This document shows positions 42,201 through 55,101 of a stretch of DNA of 64,000 bases, in pieces. The translations under genes were made by a program, and so were the position numbers. The DNA comes from Coffea arabica. Its lineage: Eukaryota > Streptophyta > Magnoliopsida > Gentianales > Rubiaceae. A model generated the notes under the pieces. The model was not told the origin of the DNA. It saw only the letters and a list, made by a program, of their open reading frames with translations, and made no database searches. Where the stretch lies: positions 2,976,001 through 3,040,000 of the forward strand of contig NC_092329.1 of assembly GCF_036785885.1 (NCBI RefSeq), read 5' to 3'. The number at the start of each line of letters is the position of its first letter. Position 1 is the stretch's first letter.

Positions 42201-45200
42201 GATATGTTAGGTAGGCCTGTTGAGAATTGTTTATTTTTTGCTGGTGAAGCTACTTGTAAGGAGCATCCGGACACAGTTGGCGGGGCAATGATGAGTGGAC
42301 TTCGTGAGGCTGTCCGCATCATTGACATATTGAACACTGGAACTGATTATACAGCTGAAGCAGAGGCCATGGAGGCCGCAAAGAGACATTCAGACATTGA
42401 GAGGAGTGAAATTAGGGACATCATGAACAGACTTGAGGCTTATTCTTTGGATCAGACTCAAATATTGACCAAGAAGAGTTTGCTACAGGATTTATTTTAC
42501 AGTGCAAAAACTACTGCAGGAAGATTGCATGTGGCAAAGCAGTTGCTGAAGCTTCCCGTTCAAGTCTTGAAATCCTTTGCTGGAAACAAAGATGGCCTAA
42601 GCATGCTTAACTCATGGATGCTGGTATGTTTTACTGGAATGTTTCCTTGTGTCATTGATCATTGATCATTGATGTCAACTTTATGTTATGAATGTCATGT
42701 GTCTACTTATTTTTTGGTGGTTTGACTTCTGATTCTTACAAACAGGACTCCATGGGGAAGGATGGCACTCAGCTATTGCGTCATTGTGTCCGTCTACTTG
42801 TACTTGTTTCGACTGATTTGCTTGCAGTTCGACTTTCAGGTGATTGGAAGTTTCTTTGTTATTCATTGATTTTTTGAAAATACAAATCTCTCCCTGTGAA
42901 AACAAAGTACCCTTCTTTCTTTTTGATTCTCTAATAATCACATAAAGGTCTATTTTATAGGGAAGATGGGTTTTAAGATCATGCTGTAGTTCTATCCCTG
43001 TTGATTCTCTTAGCATTTTATTGGTTGAAGCTCCAGTAGTTGAATTCCTTCAGTAACTGGTCTCTCTCTTACAGTTAAAGAAAAATGATTTATACCTGTA
43101 TCATGATTAGAAGTTAAAGTCTCGGGAAAGGCTGAATATTTGTCACATATTAGAAGTTAAAGTCTCAGGAAAGGCTGAAAGAAAAATATTTCCATGTTCA
43201 AAAGGTTGATTAGGTATTTCATGGCATGAAGTTGTTCTTGTCAGATGCATGCCTTGTCCCTTTCTTTCCCAAGTTAATTTCCATGCGGATCCTAGGCTTA
43301 AATTCCAATTTGCAAATCTTAAAGATTTATTCACCATGCTATCTCTCATTGTCTTTTAGGAATTGGGAAGACTGTAAAAGAAAAAGTATGTGTACACACC
43401 AGCCGTGATATTCGTGCTATAGCAAGCCAGCTTGTTCGTGTGTGGATTGAAATATTCCGCAAAAAGAAGGCCTCAAAATTGAGGCAGCCAAGTGGTGTTG
43501 ATTCTTTTAAGAATAGATCATCTCAAGCTCTGGGGAAACCACCTTTGCGGACAAATCACATTGCTCCAGAGAACAGAGGAAGTCCAAAAGTTTCGTCTTC
43601 TAGGAATCATTTAGCCTCAAGTTCTAATGTTATAAGACCAACAGTTGAAGCTAAACCATCAAGTTCTGAAGGTTCAGTGGAAAGGCAAAATGCAACAGGA
43701 GAGGAAACTAAGGAAAAAGAGGAAAAAGCTGCATTTGCTGCAAAAGAAGCATCCCTTGCTGCGGCTCTTGCTGCTGCCAAGGTTTGTTTGTTCCTAATAA
43801 AAAATGCTGCTTTTTATTTGCATATCTCTTTTGTTTTTGGAGTTGAAGGGGATGGAGCATTTGTTTGGAAAGGATGATAGAAATTTCCACTAATCAAGTT
43901 GTGCATTTGATACATTGTAAAGGAAAATTTTTTGGGCCATGGTTTCTAGATGCTGGCTAGCTGGGAATGGACTGATTAATAACAAAGATCCTCCACTTTT
44001 TGTATGAATGTACTTTATATGGCTAAACTTTTATTTTTTGTTTTCATCAATACTGAAACTGTTATAAATACTTGAGCATTTTACGAATCAATGAACATGA
44101 ACATGATGTTGGCCTGCAGGTGAAGTAGCATTTAAAAGCTTTGGCATGTTGCCATCACTGAACGCAAGTTATTTAGGAATCAATAAGTCAATTTATTACC
44201 TGCCCTTTTATGGTTAATATCCAAACAACACTTGCCCCCCTTCCCCCCAGGGCGGTCATACTGCAGCTGCTGGCACTGAGTCAGCCAGGGCGCTAAACAT
44301 TTGACTATCGCCCGTGTTTAACTTATATTTGGCTTTGCCTCATCTGTAATTGCTGTGCATTTATCTAGGGCATTGCCACATTGCTTATTTTCTTGTGCCT
44401 TGCTTTCCAATCTGGTGTGGTCTGTTGATTAAATGGTATCTTTTGATAACCACGTATGTCATGAGGGTTTCCTTTTTTGACTTTATTGGACTCCCTTTTT
44501 TGTTGCAGTTTAAAGCTTTTGACTTTTGACTTTGCAAATTCTTCATACCTGACTTTTGGGTGTTTTTGAACTTTGCTGCACCTTGATTGATTTGGTTGAC
44601 TTGCCATATTTTGAAAAGTGTATTCGTTGTTGGGACTTCTTATCTTTTCCTGCCCCCAACCCTTCCCTTCTTTTTTCGATGGCTGGGCTTGGAGGGTCAA
44701 TTGGCTCTTAAGATTGGGTGCCTTCCCATGCTCATTAACTACTCTTATAGGCATCTTGAGAAATTTTTTAGTGACTGAATGATTATTCCCTATCTCAGGC
44801 ATATGCTTCTTCTGGTGCCAAGAGTGGCTTGTCTTTGCATCTTCCCAAGATACCTTCTTTTCACAAATTTGCTAGACGGGAACAGTACTCACGTATGGAT
44901 GACGCTGATATCAGAAGGAATTGGTCTGCTGGTGCATTTGGGAAACAAGACTGTCTATCAGAAATAGATTCCAGGAACTGCAGAGTCAGGGACTGGTCTG
45001 TCGATTTCTCTGCTACTGGTGTCAACCTTGATCCCTCAAGAATGTCTGTTGATAATCATTCACAGCATAGCCAGTCAAATGAGATTGGCTGCCAGTTGAA
45101 CTTTAGAGAGCACTCAGGGGAAAGTGTGGCTGTTGACAACAGCCTATTCACCAAAGCTTGGGTTGATAGTGCTGGTAGTGTTGGAACAAAAGATTACAAT

Positions 45201-46546
45201 GACATTGAGAGATGGCAATGTCAGGCAGCTGCTGCTAATTCTGATTTCTACCATCAGACAATGCACTTAACTGATGAGGAGGATTCAACATTAAAGTTAC
45301 CTGCTAAGAAGCCAGATGGCCCAGCAAATGAGAGCTCAGTTTCACAAGTTACCGTTAATAAGGAATTGGTGAAAAATCAACTTAGAGGAGCTGAGCGTAT
45401 CAAACAGGCTGTTGTGGAATATGTCGCTTCATTACTCATGCCTCTCTATAAAGCAAGGAAACTTGACAGAGATGGTTACAAGACAATAATGAAGAAAACT
45501 GCTACTAAGGTTGATATTCCTCCTCTTTTTACTTTTAGTTCTCACTTTTTTCTACAATCACCTTAACGGTAAGTAGCAAAGTGCTGCTTTGCTCTGTGAT
45601 TTCTTCTTGTTTGGATATTGAGTCATTTCTGTTATGCAGCAGATATGGAAAAATTAACAGAAAGTTTCAGTCTTCGTGCTGCCTTTTCACTAAGTGGTTT
45701 TAAATTTCCTTCTCTGATAGTTTATGCTATGAATTTAACATTGTTTGAGCAAATTTCAGGTAATGGAACAAGCCACTGATGCTGAGAAAGCAATGTCTGT
45801 TTCCGAATTTCTTGATTTTAAACGGAAAAACAAGGTAAAGCTTCATTTATTCATTTGTGAAATATCTTGTAGATCTGTTTTGTCAACATTAGATTGCTTC
45901 CAGAGTCGATGCATTATCATGCTGTAAACTGCAAATGGATGCTTGGGTTTGAATGTTTCTACAATTTTTGTAAAATGTCCTCTCTTGAAGGCTTGAAAAT
46001 CCTGGTGTTAATACACAGCTTGTTGCTATAACAGGAAAGCCTCTTTGCACAGTTTTTTCTTTTTCTTTGGGCTGGGTTTTTTTTTCCTGTCTTGGTGGTG
46101 GTTGGCTTTCTAGGAAATTTGTTTAATGAGATATGAAATTATGGTGGACTTTTTGATTCTTAAGTGTCTGTCCTCCATGAACTTTGTCCAAAAGAAGTGA
46201 AACTGAACCAGCATGAGGAGATTCTTCTTGTCTCATTACTAGCTTATGATTACTCAGGTTTGGGGTTTGCCTGCCTGTCTCTGTCCAAACAGTTAGCATT
46301 ATTTCTTTTTCTTCTAGTCAACTTTCTCTATTCTTGCTTTTGTTTTCTCAAGTGGTTAGCTAATTAATTCTTCATCTCTCCATTTTGTTGCATGTGTTGC
46401 TTTCAGACATTTGGTCAAATAATAGTTACTTCTGTAATTTCTGTTTAATTTTGCAAGTTTCTTTGCATTCTCCGATGCAGATTCGTGCATTTGTGGACAA
46501 ATTGATTGAAAGACACATGACGATGAAGCCAGCTGTGAAATCATGA
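36274..46546 (+). CDS. LDL3: LSD1-like histone H3K4 demethylase LDL3
   Basis: Eight coding exons (36274-38516, 40007-40148, 40281-42623, 42746-42839, 43360-43781, 44799-45509, 45760-45834, 46481-46546), with consistent phases, give about 2,031 residues. Residues 1-720 are an acidic/Ser-rich, probably disordered arm. A SWIRM domain spans exons 1-3 (KFKEVLKRKGGLQEYLDCR, RDIYAFLDQWGYINFG). The FAD amine oxidase domain lies in exon 3: Rossmann motif IIVVGAGPAGLTAARHL near 985, EARSRIGGRVYT, and the conserved lysine in GVLNKVVMEF (residue 1320, equivalent to LSD1 Lys661). It ends near 1480 (GGAMMSGLREAVR). As in other plant LDLs there is no long tower insert. The C-terminal tail is Lys/Ala-rich. 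Arabidopsis LDL3 removes H3K4me2 in gene bodies, reportedly linked to elongating Pol II through a C-terminal SRI-like region. The frame opens earlier, but the first in-frame ATG is at 36274. Confidence 0.93.
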
Positions 46547-49500
46547 TGATTGTCTGGAATGGCTGGTCATAGTTTTTTGGTGGCTTATCTGATGGTTGGG
46601 GAAGCAGAAGATTGTTCCCTTATGGATCTTTCCTCGGCTTCCACCTGCATGTGAGAATGAGGCGTCCTTTGGATTTGCCTTGACTTCTTTATCCAAGCTA
46701 CCCAACAAGCTTTTGGTAAATTAAAGGATGCAGCTCAGGATGGAACTCTAATAGTTCTTGTGACTGTGTTCCAATCTACACAGTTATGTTGGGGCGACCA
46801 AATCCTACTATTGTTTCTTCAAAAAAATGTCAGGTTTAATGCAATATGTCCCAAAATGTGACAGGAAATTACATTACAGGATGGCAAAGGCCTCCTGTGG
46901 TGAAAATTTGAACATGGGTGCTATATGAAATGTTATGGATTTAAATCCCACCTGATAGGCATCAGTCTCTTCTGAGACACAAGAACAGAATACATTTAGG
47001 ATTGTTCATCATAATTCATCAGTTGTATCTTTTAGGTTAGAAAGTGAAGACCCCTAATTTTTCCATTCAGGGATCCTTGTAGATGAGAAATGACATGTTT
47101 TCCTAATTTTGACATATGTACAGCTCAGAATTGTTTTAATGGCTACAGGAGTACAGACATTTGCCGTACTTATTCCAAGGCATTTATGCTCTCTTGCTTT
47201 ATTATATTTTCTGGTTCTACAAAGATTTCAGAAATGGAATTATTGCTTTAATTTTCAATTATATGATCAAATATAACTTTTCATTTGGGTGTTGTGTTGT
47301 TTTTAAGGAGTACAGCTTCATGCTTCTTCTTTTACTTGGAGCTGCTGGCCATCCATATGAATGGCGAGTTAAGAAACAAGTTTGACCATGTTGTGTTGTA
47401 AGACCCGTTCACCAAGTTCTGAAGATGACGATCGGACACAGTGGCATTTGGGTAGGTTACTTTAAGAGGCGACTTAATGTTTATATAGGCATGGGAATAC
47501 AGTGAATAGGTAAGGTGCTTCTTTTGTCTCAATAATTTAACCCAAATGCATTGTAAAGATCTGCTGATGACGATACATGATGGAGATGCTGATTGGAGTC
47601 TTGCGCTTCAATGGTACTAATTTTCACACTCTCCCTTCTGTTATTGTCCTGTTATTCACTTGCACATTTTATTCTTGTTTGCAGATAAAGATAAAGCAGG
47701 CCGTGGCTTTTTAACCTTTTGCATTGAGCACTTTGGTTCTTGTTCAGATTTTTCTCCAATAATTTTTGGGTAAAATCTGGTCCATCCCAAGCGTATTACA
47801 CACACTGTTTTTTGTTCTTTTCCTGGAATACATTTAGGAATTTTCTTAGTACTTTGTTCTTGAGGGTGGAATCAGAGTGATTATATGTATCCAAGTGTGT
47901 TTACTATCTGTGCTGAATTGTTCATGATATAGTTTAGTCCCATACTTTGGAAAGGGAAAAATGATGTTTATTTATTAAAAATTCTTTACCCCAAAGTTTA
48001 CCTGTTCCCGACACATGGATTGCTTTTCTTTGACATTCATGGATTGCTCCTCTTCCTTTCCTCATCCCTCCAATTAGTTTGCTTTCTCTCTCTGTTTTCA
48101 GAATCAACCTATTCAACTATGTACTTGAAGACTTTGTGAGGTGTATTGTTGGCGAAATGGTTTACCAAATCCTTTTAAGAGGTGAGGATAAATTAGGTTG
48201 GTCCCTCAGAATTAAATACTTGACAAATTCTGAAGGAACTGTTTTGCTTTTAGCTCTTGGTGAATGCCTTGGATGTATAATCCAGCAACCTAATGTTTAT
48301 TTCGTACATCAAAATTTGGAAAGTGATATTTGCATCCCAAGTTAAGCCTCTTGCACTCCTTGGAGGCATATTATTTACTGAGTGGATTGGACTGCAAGAG
48401 GCTAAAATGGGAGTGCAAATATCAATTTCCTAAAATTTTTATGTACCATTGTGTGATAAGCATTTATTGGATCGTGGTTGCACCAGAAAACATTGCTCAG
48501 ATCTCTGTTGTTGCTTTTGTACTAGGTTATATGCTTTTGCATTGTGGAGAATTTGCTTCAAAAAATAGTGGTGAACTTAAGCTTAATTCGACAGGATGAT
48601 CCACCGTGCAAATTGGAATTGAGAATTTTTTTTCGTTTCAAATTGTCATTAAATTGTAATTTGGTGTTAGATATGGATCTTTTTGGTAAGTTTGAATGTT
48701 CTTTTCTGTTGATTCACTGGGCATTTTCCTAGATTTGCTATGTATTTCAAATGGTATTTGTACAACCGCGTGTTCCACTGCTTAATGGGCCGAGGAGTGA
48801 AACGAGCTCAATATCAAGAATTAGTTGGTGATGAGACTGAAAAGAGTGTACTCTTTGCTGGTGTTGCTGTGCGTCTGTTGCCTTGATTCTGCCATTTTTA
48901 GCAAGCAGCTTTTGGCTCTTCCTAATGATAAAGCAATTACAAAATTTAACCCGCAGGAGGTTTTGGGGGGGGGGGGGGGGGGGGGCTTCTACAATTGTTA
49001 GCCATAATTTTACTTTATAGTGTAAGCACTAGCAAATGAAGTGTGTAAACCAAACTGAAATAACAACTCTTATGAACTCAAAAGAACAAGTTTGAAACAT
49101 CTACTTTTTGCATGTTTTCAGGAGCTGGGTTAAAAGTGTTTTTTTTTTTTTTTAATACACTTCTTGTTTTAGTGCATAGAACGGATGTACTAGTGTGATG
49201 CATGTGTTAGCGCCTAGATCGTAGAGCATAATCGTGTATAATGGTGTGGTTGACGATTGTGGAGACACTTAATCCCAATTGATAGCATAATGCCCAGAAC
49301 AACTTTTTGTGTCCTGCATGTTATTGTGTTTTTTCTGCTAATCCTTTCTGATAAATGTTTATTTGCATGTATGTACAAGTTGAAAGCAAATCGATTTCAG
49401 TGTAGTGTTTTTCTTTTGGAATATAATCAGGATATGCTTTTCTTGGGCTTTAGTCTCGCTCCCTTCTGCCTTTTAGTCTTCTGAAAAGACTAGAAAAAAG

Positions 49501-50056
49501 GGGGCGTTGGTGGTGTTGGTGGTGGGTTACAAATATTACTTTGTGATCATTACACCCTTAATAAAGTTTTTCTATATTAATGTATAATATTCAATGTGTA
49601 TATAATGTCAGTGTACAATCTCCGTGTATTTTAACCTAACAATCAATAATAAAGTGTGTTTAATTATCAAATAAAACATAAAAGTAGTATTGTCATTAAT
49701 CTTAATAATAATAATATGCCACTTAGATTCCCTCTTTTTTTCTTAAAAAAAAATATTCACACTCCAATTTTATTTTAATAAAACATGCCCCTAGTATGCA
49801 GCTTATTATCAAACATATGTAACTATATGAATTTTATAAATTAAAATTTTATCTAAATTCCATTTTTTTTAATTTCAGGCTCCAATTTTTTAGTTATATC
49901 AGAATGATCCCTAAAACAGAGTTATACACAGTAATCACTTGCCAATGACATCTAAATTGAGCGTCTTCTCATTCGTAATCACATTTGCACCATTCTTCCG
50001 GTCCACTCCCGATCATAATTGATTGATTCATAATTGATTGGTAGTATTTTAAAATA
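46547..50056. other. LDL3 3' UTR and intergenic sequence
   Basis: The first few hundred bases are probably 3' UTR. The rest is T-rich sequence with short frames lacking motifs. A run of 21 G lies at 48965-48985. I see no gene. Confidence 0.4.
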
Positions 50057-50139
50057 GGGATAATTTCACAAACCTCCCCTGAGGTTTCTGACACTTGCAC
50101 TGAGACCCCTCCAGGTTTTAAAAATTACACCTAGCTCCC
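50057..50139 (+). repeat. Left terminal inverted repeat of the MULE
   Basis: 83 bp, matching the reverse complement of the right terminal repeat exactly by my reading. It diverges one base beyond this point. Confidence 0.93.
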
Positions 50140-50323
50140 CTGGCAGATTATTGGGGCCCAAATCTGACATGCAGAGCACTGAAATCACCTATTTGTCCTC
50201 AGAGGATACATTTGCACTGACGTTAACTACTTACACAAATGCATTTTGAGATTTCTAATTATGTTTAACCAGAATAACAGAAATTTAATGTGTAATGAAG
50301 GTGATTAAAAAATGATTACTCCT

Positions 50324-50450
50324 AGGCGCCAATAGAAGATGTAATTTGGCGCCAATTTCTGATGATAAGTGATGTGACTAGGCTGATTGAACATGTCTTA
50401 TATAACATGTCTTATAATTTGGCGCCAATTTGGCAGATAACATGTCTTAT
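50324..50450 (+). promoter_or_regulatory. Cluster of palindromic E2F-like sites and a 12-bp repeat in the MULE 5' region
   Basis: Two copies of TTTGGCGCCAA (50345-50355 and 50418-50428) plus a third GGCGCCAA (50326-50333) match the E2F consensus TTTSSCGC, the first two on both strands or nearly so. Interleaved are three copies of AACATGTCTTAT (starting at 50390, 50404 and 50439). They lie 0.5-0.65 kb before the first transposase ATG. S-phase expression is an inference; maize MuDR terminal repeats are also reported to carry cell-cycle motifs. Confidence 0.55.
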
Positions 50451-50983
50451 ATCTAAATGCTAAGAAACGGGACAATGAAGAAGGCAATGGAACTGGTGTG
50501 AAGCTGTCTTCATCTGGTGGAAGTTAAGCTTCTTAGAAGCAGAAATTGAGGTACCAATTTTCATTTTCAGATATGCAGTACTATAATCTCTTCCGCTGTG
50601 ATGAATCAGTTTGTTAAAAAAGTGCATGTTATCTGTTAAGGTATTAATCTTGATCAGTAGATGTGTCAAGAAACTAAAGATGTTTGTTGCTTCATGTAGT
50701 ACTGTAAGTAAAGATGTTTCTTGAAATTTCATGCACGATGGATGCATGGAAGATGTTTTCTGGAAATTTCATTAACTTCTATTAAAAATGTGCATGAATG
50801 TATTAGCAAATATTGACTGTTTTGCTTGATCAGTAGTTTCTGTAATGCTGAAGTACGTTGATATGTAGTGAGATGTATGCTGATGTGTTTCTGGAAATTA
50901 TATGTGTTTATGTAAGAATGTAAAGGCAGGAAGCATGCACTTTTATTTAATCACTACTTTGCATCCAAATCTGAAAATGTAGG

Positions 50984-53900
50984 ATGGGGAGTATTGCTGC
51001 TGCATATGACATTGTTGTTCACTGTAATGCAAACAAAATCAGGATTCCAAATGTTGATCCAAGTGGCTACTCGTACATTAACTTGTTGTTTGATGTAACT
51101 GAAAAGGCACTGAGCAAGATAAGTGGGAATGTTAACATGATTATGCAGATGAGATGTGAAATTCCTGAAAAAAATTGCACGATGGATGTTAATGATGATT
51201 ATTCTGTTAGTGAGATGTTCAAAATACATCAATCTAAGCCAGTGATTAACTTGCATGTCTCTGATATGGAAATTATCCCTGTTGATGAAGAGAATAACTT
51301 AGTAAATCCGACTACTGTGAACATGCAAGATACTCTGGTTATTAGTAAACAGAATAAGAAGACAGTAGCTATAGATGTTGATATCTCAGATGATCAGTAT
51401 GGAGATTCTAGCTCTGATTCTTCATGGAGACACAATCCGTATAGTGACAATGAGGATGAATTAGTTCTGGATAGGGTCTCAAATGATGATAGTGAAGAAA
51501 ATGATACTAATTTTTCTGATTTTGAAGACAATGAAATGGAAATTGTGGTGCCTGATTCTGAAAGTGAGGAAGGGGATAATTCTAGGAGACAGTTAATAAG
51601 ATAAAAGATGTGGATTTACAATCTTAAAGATGACATAGAATTTGAGAAGGGTCAATTATTCACCAATGTGGATGCATTTAGAGCTGTCTTAAAAGATTAT
51701 GTTATTCAAAAAGGTTTTCCACTTCTGAGATTGAAAAATGAGAGATCGAGAGTGACTGCTATATGCAATGCTGAGGGATGCCAGTGGAGAATACATGCAT
51801 CACCAGTGGCTGATAATATAACTTTTCAGATTAAAAGTTACCAATCACAGCACACTTGTGTGATGGATAAACACTGTGCTGAAGCCACTTCTGATTGGAT
51901 GGCCAAGAAGCTGGTTGGTGTCATGAGAGATCATCCTAATATGACCAGCAAAGGTGTAGAGGCAGAGTTGAGAAAGTATGGTGTGAAGCCAAGTAAAATG
52001 CAGATTTTCAGAGCTAAGAACAAAGCACTTAATGAAATAGAAGGCACACATGCTGAATCTTATTCTAAACTCCCCTCATATGCTGAACTATTAAGGAACA
52101 ATAATCCCAATAGAATTTGTAAAATACATTATGATAGGCCAAATCTGTTAATAGAGCCTAAATTTCTGAGAATATTCATTAGCTTTAGAGCTCAAAAGCT
52201 GGGATTCCTAGAAGGTTGTAGACCTTTTGTGGGATTTGATGGATGTTTCTTGAAGGGTCCATTTGGAGGTGTGCTTCTCACAGCGGTTGCTTTGGATGCA
52301 AACAACAGCATTTTTCCAATAGCATTTGCTGTAACTGAATGCGAGAACAAGGATACTTGGAGGTGGTTCTTCTATTACTTTCAAGAGTTCTTTGGACCAT
52401 TAGACAACAACATCCCTTTAACTTTCATGAGTGATAGGCAGAAGGGACTGAATCTTGCTTATGAGGAGATATTTCCTGATGCAACTGGTAGGCATTGTTG
52501 TAGGCATATATGTAGTAATTTCAAGTCTCAATTTCCAGGAATATTACTTGGAAGTTTCTTTTGGAAGGCAGCAAAAAGTTATGATGTTGTTGGCTATAAT
52601 GAAGCAATGGCAAGTATTAAAGATATTAACATTGCTGCTTGGAGATATCTGGACAAAATTCCAAGAAGTTCCTGGTGTAGGCATGTCTTCTCATCTGAAC
52701 TTAAGTGTGATCATGTAACAAATAATTTCACTGAATCCTTTAATAATTGGGTTGGTGATCTTAGAGGAAAGCCTATACTGACATTAGTGGATGGTTTGAG
52801 GAGAAAGTTCATGAAAAAGTTGCACAAGAGGTACCAGAAAGGTTGCACTTTGACTGCTAATATCACTCCCAAGATTGCTGAGAAACTCACACAGATTAGC
52901 CAAGCATCAAGAAAATGTGAGATACATATGGCTAGTGAAGATACATTCGAGATTGGTGATGGTGACAGAAGCTACGTAGTTAATCTCAGCAAAAGAATCT
53001 GTGATTGTGGTGCTTTTCAGATATCTGGAATTCCATGTAAACATGCAGCATTGGGAATTATTTACAGGAGAGAAAAATTGGAACATTACTGTGAAGCCTG
53101 GTTCACGAGGGACATGTATTTGAAGGCATACTCAGAAATGATTCATCCTATTCCTGATGTGAAAAGGTGGCCTGTGATGCCTGATTTACTCCCAAAAACT
53201 GTGTTGCCACCTCCTTTGCGAAGAGCTCCTGGTAGACCAAGAGTAAATCGAAGAAGGGAAGCTGATGAGGGAGCTTCTTCTTCACAACCAAAAAGGAGCA
53301 GCACTCTCAAGTGTGGCAATTGTGGAGCTTTTGGTCATAATAAGAGGACCTGCAAAGGACAACCTGTGCACAGAACGACTGCAAACAAAACCACAGCTGA
53401 ACTGGTAGTTTCTCATTTTATCACTGAATTGCATCATCTTACATTGATTTTTGTTATGTGCTACTCATTTGAAATTGTTATCACAGATGACAAATAGGAG
53501 AGGTAGGCCAGGCAGAGGAATGGCCAGCACAGGCTTATCAGGAGCTGTACTTTGGGTATTCTGCTGCCAGTTTTATGTTTCATTTCTTATCTATTACAAT
53601 TATATATGTGAAAATGTTTCCAGGGACTCACAAGTGCTCTCATTTCACAGGATTATGCAGAAGGAGCAGTACCTATAGTTCACTCCAGTCAAGGGAGCAA
53701 TCATAGTCCTACTGGTCATAATGGAGGTGTTAACGTGCAAAATAATTGTCAAACTACTGCTGCAGGCTCTAACAGAAAGGTAATAACTTGTATATTATAG
53801 CTTGTGTAAGAGAATAACAAGTTCTGTGATCTAATTTTTGCTCATTTGAACTTGATTTTCATCCTATTATGTTTACAGAGAGGAAGGCCTGCTTCAAACA

Positions 53901-54088
53901 ATCCTTCTACTTCAACAGTCAGAGGTGCTGGTAGGACCAAAAGTACTAGAATGTACTCCAATCCTCAGGTTCTAGTTCATTCGACTTCTGACATAGCTGA
54001 AAATGCTACATCTGTCAGCATGAATGCACCACCAAATATGAACTCCAATAGCATTAGCAGTACCAGCACTTTCAGTAATTGGTTTTGA
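50984..54088 (+). CDS. MULE transposase (MURA-like), interrupted by one in-frame stop
   Basis: The first frame, 50984-51604 (206 codons), has a PB1-like N-terminal region, then an acidic Ser/Asp/Glu arm. A TAA at 51602-51604 ends it. The same frame resumes with ATG at 51608: a Mutator DNA-binding domain (residues about 10-90), a MULE transposase domain with catalytic Asp211 (GFDGCF), Asp276 (MSDRQKG) and Glu376 (NNFTESFNNW), and CRH in the C2H motif. A SWIM zinc finger follows from Cys465 (CDCGAFQISGIPCKHA), then a GRP hook (RAPGRPRVNRRR) and a CCHC knuckle from Cys569. In-phase splices at 53404/53487, 53555/53651 and 53779/53879 extend the C terminus to 54088. The stop may inactivate this copy, or the two frames may act separately. 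Confidence 0.88.
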
Positions 54089-54563
54089 GTTGCCAGTTCA
54101 GACTAGTTAGCATGTAATGATTAGTTTAGCTTCTTTTGAATTCGGTGCTGCTATTTGGAAATGTACCAGAATTTAGGACTGCTGAAATATTTTGTTAATG
54201 GGAGCTCACACTCTTTTACACTATTAGTGGTGCAATCCTCACCATCTATTCTAGAAACTGTCTTGGTAGATGGTGTTTTGTAATTCTGGATTGCATTGAT
54301 GGAAATGTTATATGTTCTGTTGGCCAGAAAAGTTGCATTTTAGCATGTGTAATGTAACTGCTGCTATTGTTCAGTTGCTATTGATCAAATTAGCATACTG
54401 GTGCTATTCCCTTTCACATACAATGACTGTAAACTACTGCATACATGGATTTTACATTAGTTTATGTAGCATTCTAACTGACATAGCTGGATAACTTTTA
54501 TTTGGCTTTCACCACAAAAGGCATACTACAACTGCTACATTGTTGCAGCAGATTTACATGAAT

Positions 54564-54971
54564 TCAGGAGCTGATTGATTTTACTATTTGAATGAAAATA
54601 TATATAGCTAACAGTAGCATATTGGTGATGAGCAGCACGTTTCCTAAGACACTTTGAGCTGGCAATTGTCGTTGCAATTCCACATTAGGTTCAGATTGCC
54701 TTTCTGAAATGCCAAGCACTCTAGCTCTGCTAATATTCCTTTCCCTGTTTGTGTCTTGGTTGCTTCTTCTGCTATTAACTTCTTCTTCTTCTCCTCCATC
54801 ATACCATTTGAAATATCTGCATTTTGAGCAGCAGAAATACAATTTGTCTGGATTCTTTTCGCTCTCTGATATCTTCACTGTGGCCCTGCGATTGCAGTAG
54901 CAATATCTATTCTTAATACTGAAAGTTGTTGGTGAATTCCAAAATTCTGTTGGTTGGCTTGAAGAGGCCAT
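54564..54971 (-). CDS. GRF-type zinc finger protein with C-terminal membrane segment, carried by the MULE
   Basis: A 135-residue frame convergent with the transposase gene; the two stops are 475 bp apart. Residues about 23-58 fit a GRF zinc finger: CYC, a 19-residue spacer, LYFCCSKCRYFKWYD. A charged stretch (GGEEEEVNSRRSNQ) and a probable helix follow, then a hydrophobic C-terminal segment (VLLITNMLLLAIYIFIQIV) that should span a membrane. It resembles small plant proteins annotated as At4g04775-like. Their function is unknown; GRF fingers in other proteins bind single-stranded nucleic acid. The gene lies wholly inside the terminal repeats, in the position mudrB holds in maize MuDR, but I see no similarity to MURB as I recall it. 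No intron is needed. Confidence 0.78.
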   Translation of the reverse strand: MASSSQPTEFWNSPTTFSIKNRYCYCNRRATVKISESEKNPDKLYFCCSKCRYFKWYDGGEEEEVNSRRSNQDTNRERNISRARVLGISERQSEPNVELQRQLPAQSVLGNVLLITNMLLLAIYIFIQIVKSISS

Positions 54972-55101
54972 GGAATCTGCTAAATGTTTTCAGCTTAGCC
55001 TTCTGTGACTGCTACTCATAGTCTTTTGGCTCTTGAGGATAAAATGTGCTTTCCAAATTTGCATGAAAAAATTTGGCTTGAAGAGGCCATGGAATCTGCT
55101 A
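54954..55101 (-). repeat. 29-bp direct repeat covering the GRF gene start codon
   Basis: Positions 54954-54982 and 55073-55101 are identical, 119 bp apart, and include the GRF gene's ATG region (ATGGCCTCTTCAAGCC on the minus strand). A second tandem (19 bp; 55154-55172 and 55179-55197) lies just beyond. They may be leader duplications or sites for a protein. Confidence 0.8.

Noticed and set aside
48060-48940. Possible hidden gene between LDL3 and the MULE
   Set aside because: Short frames only, no motif and no consistent splice phases.
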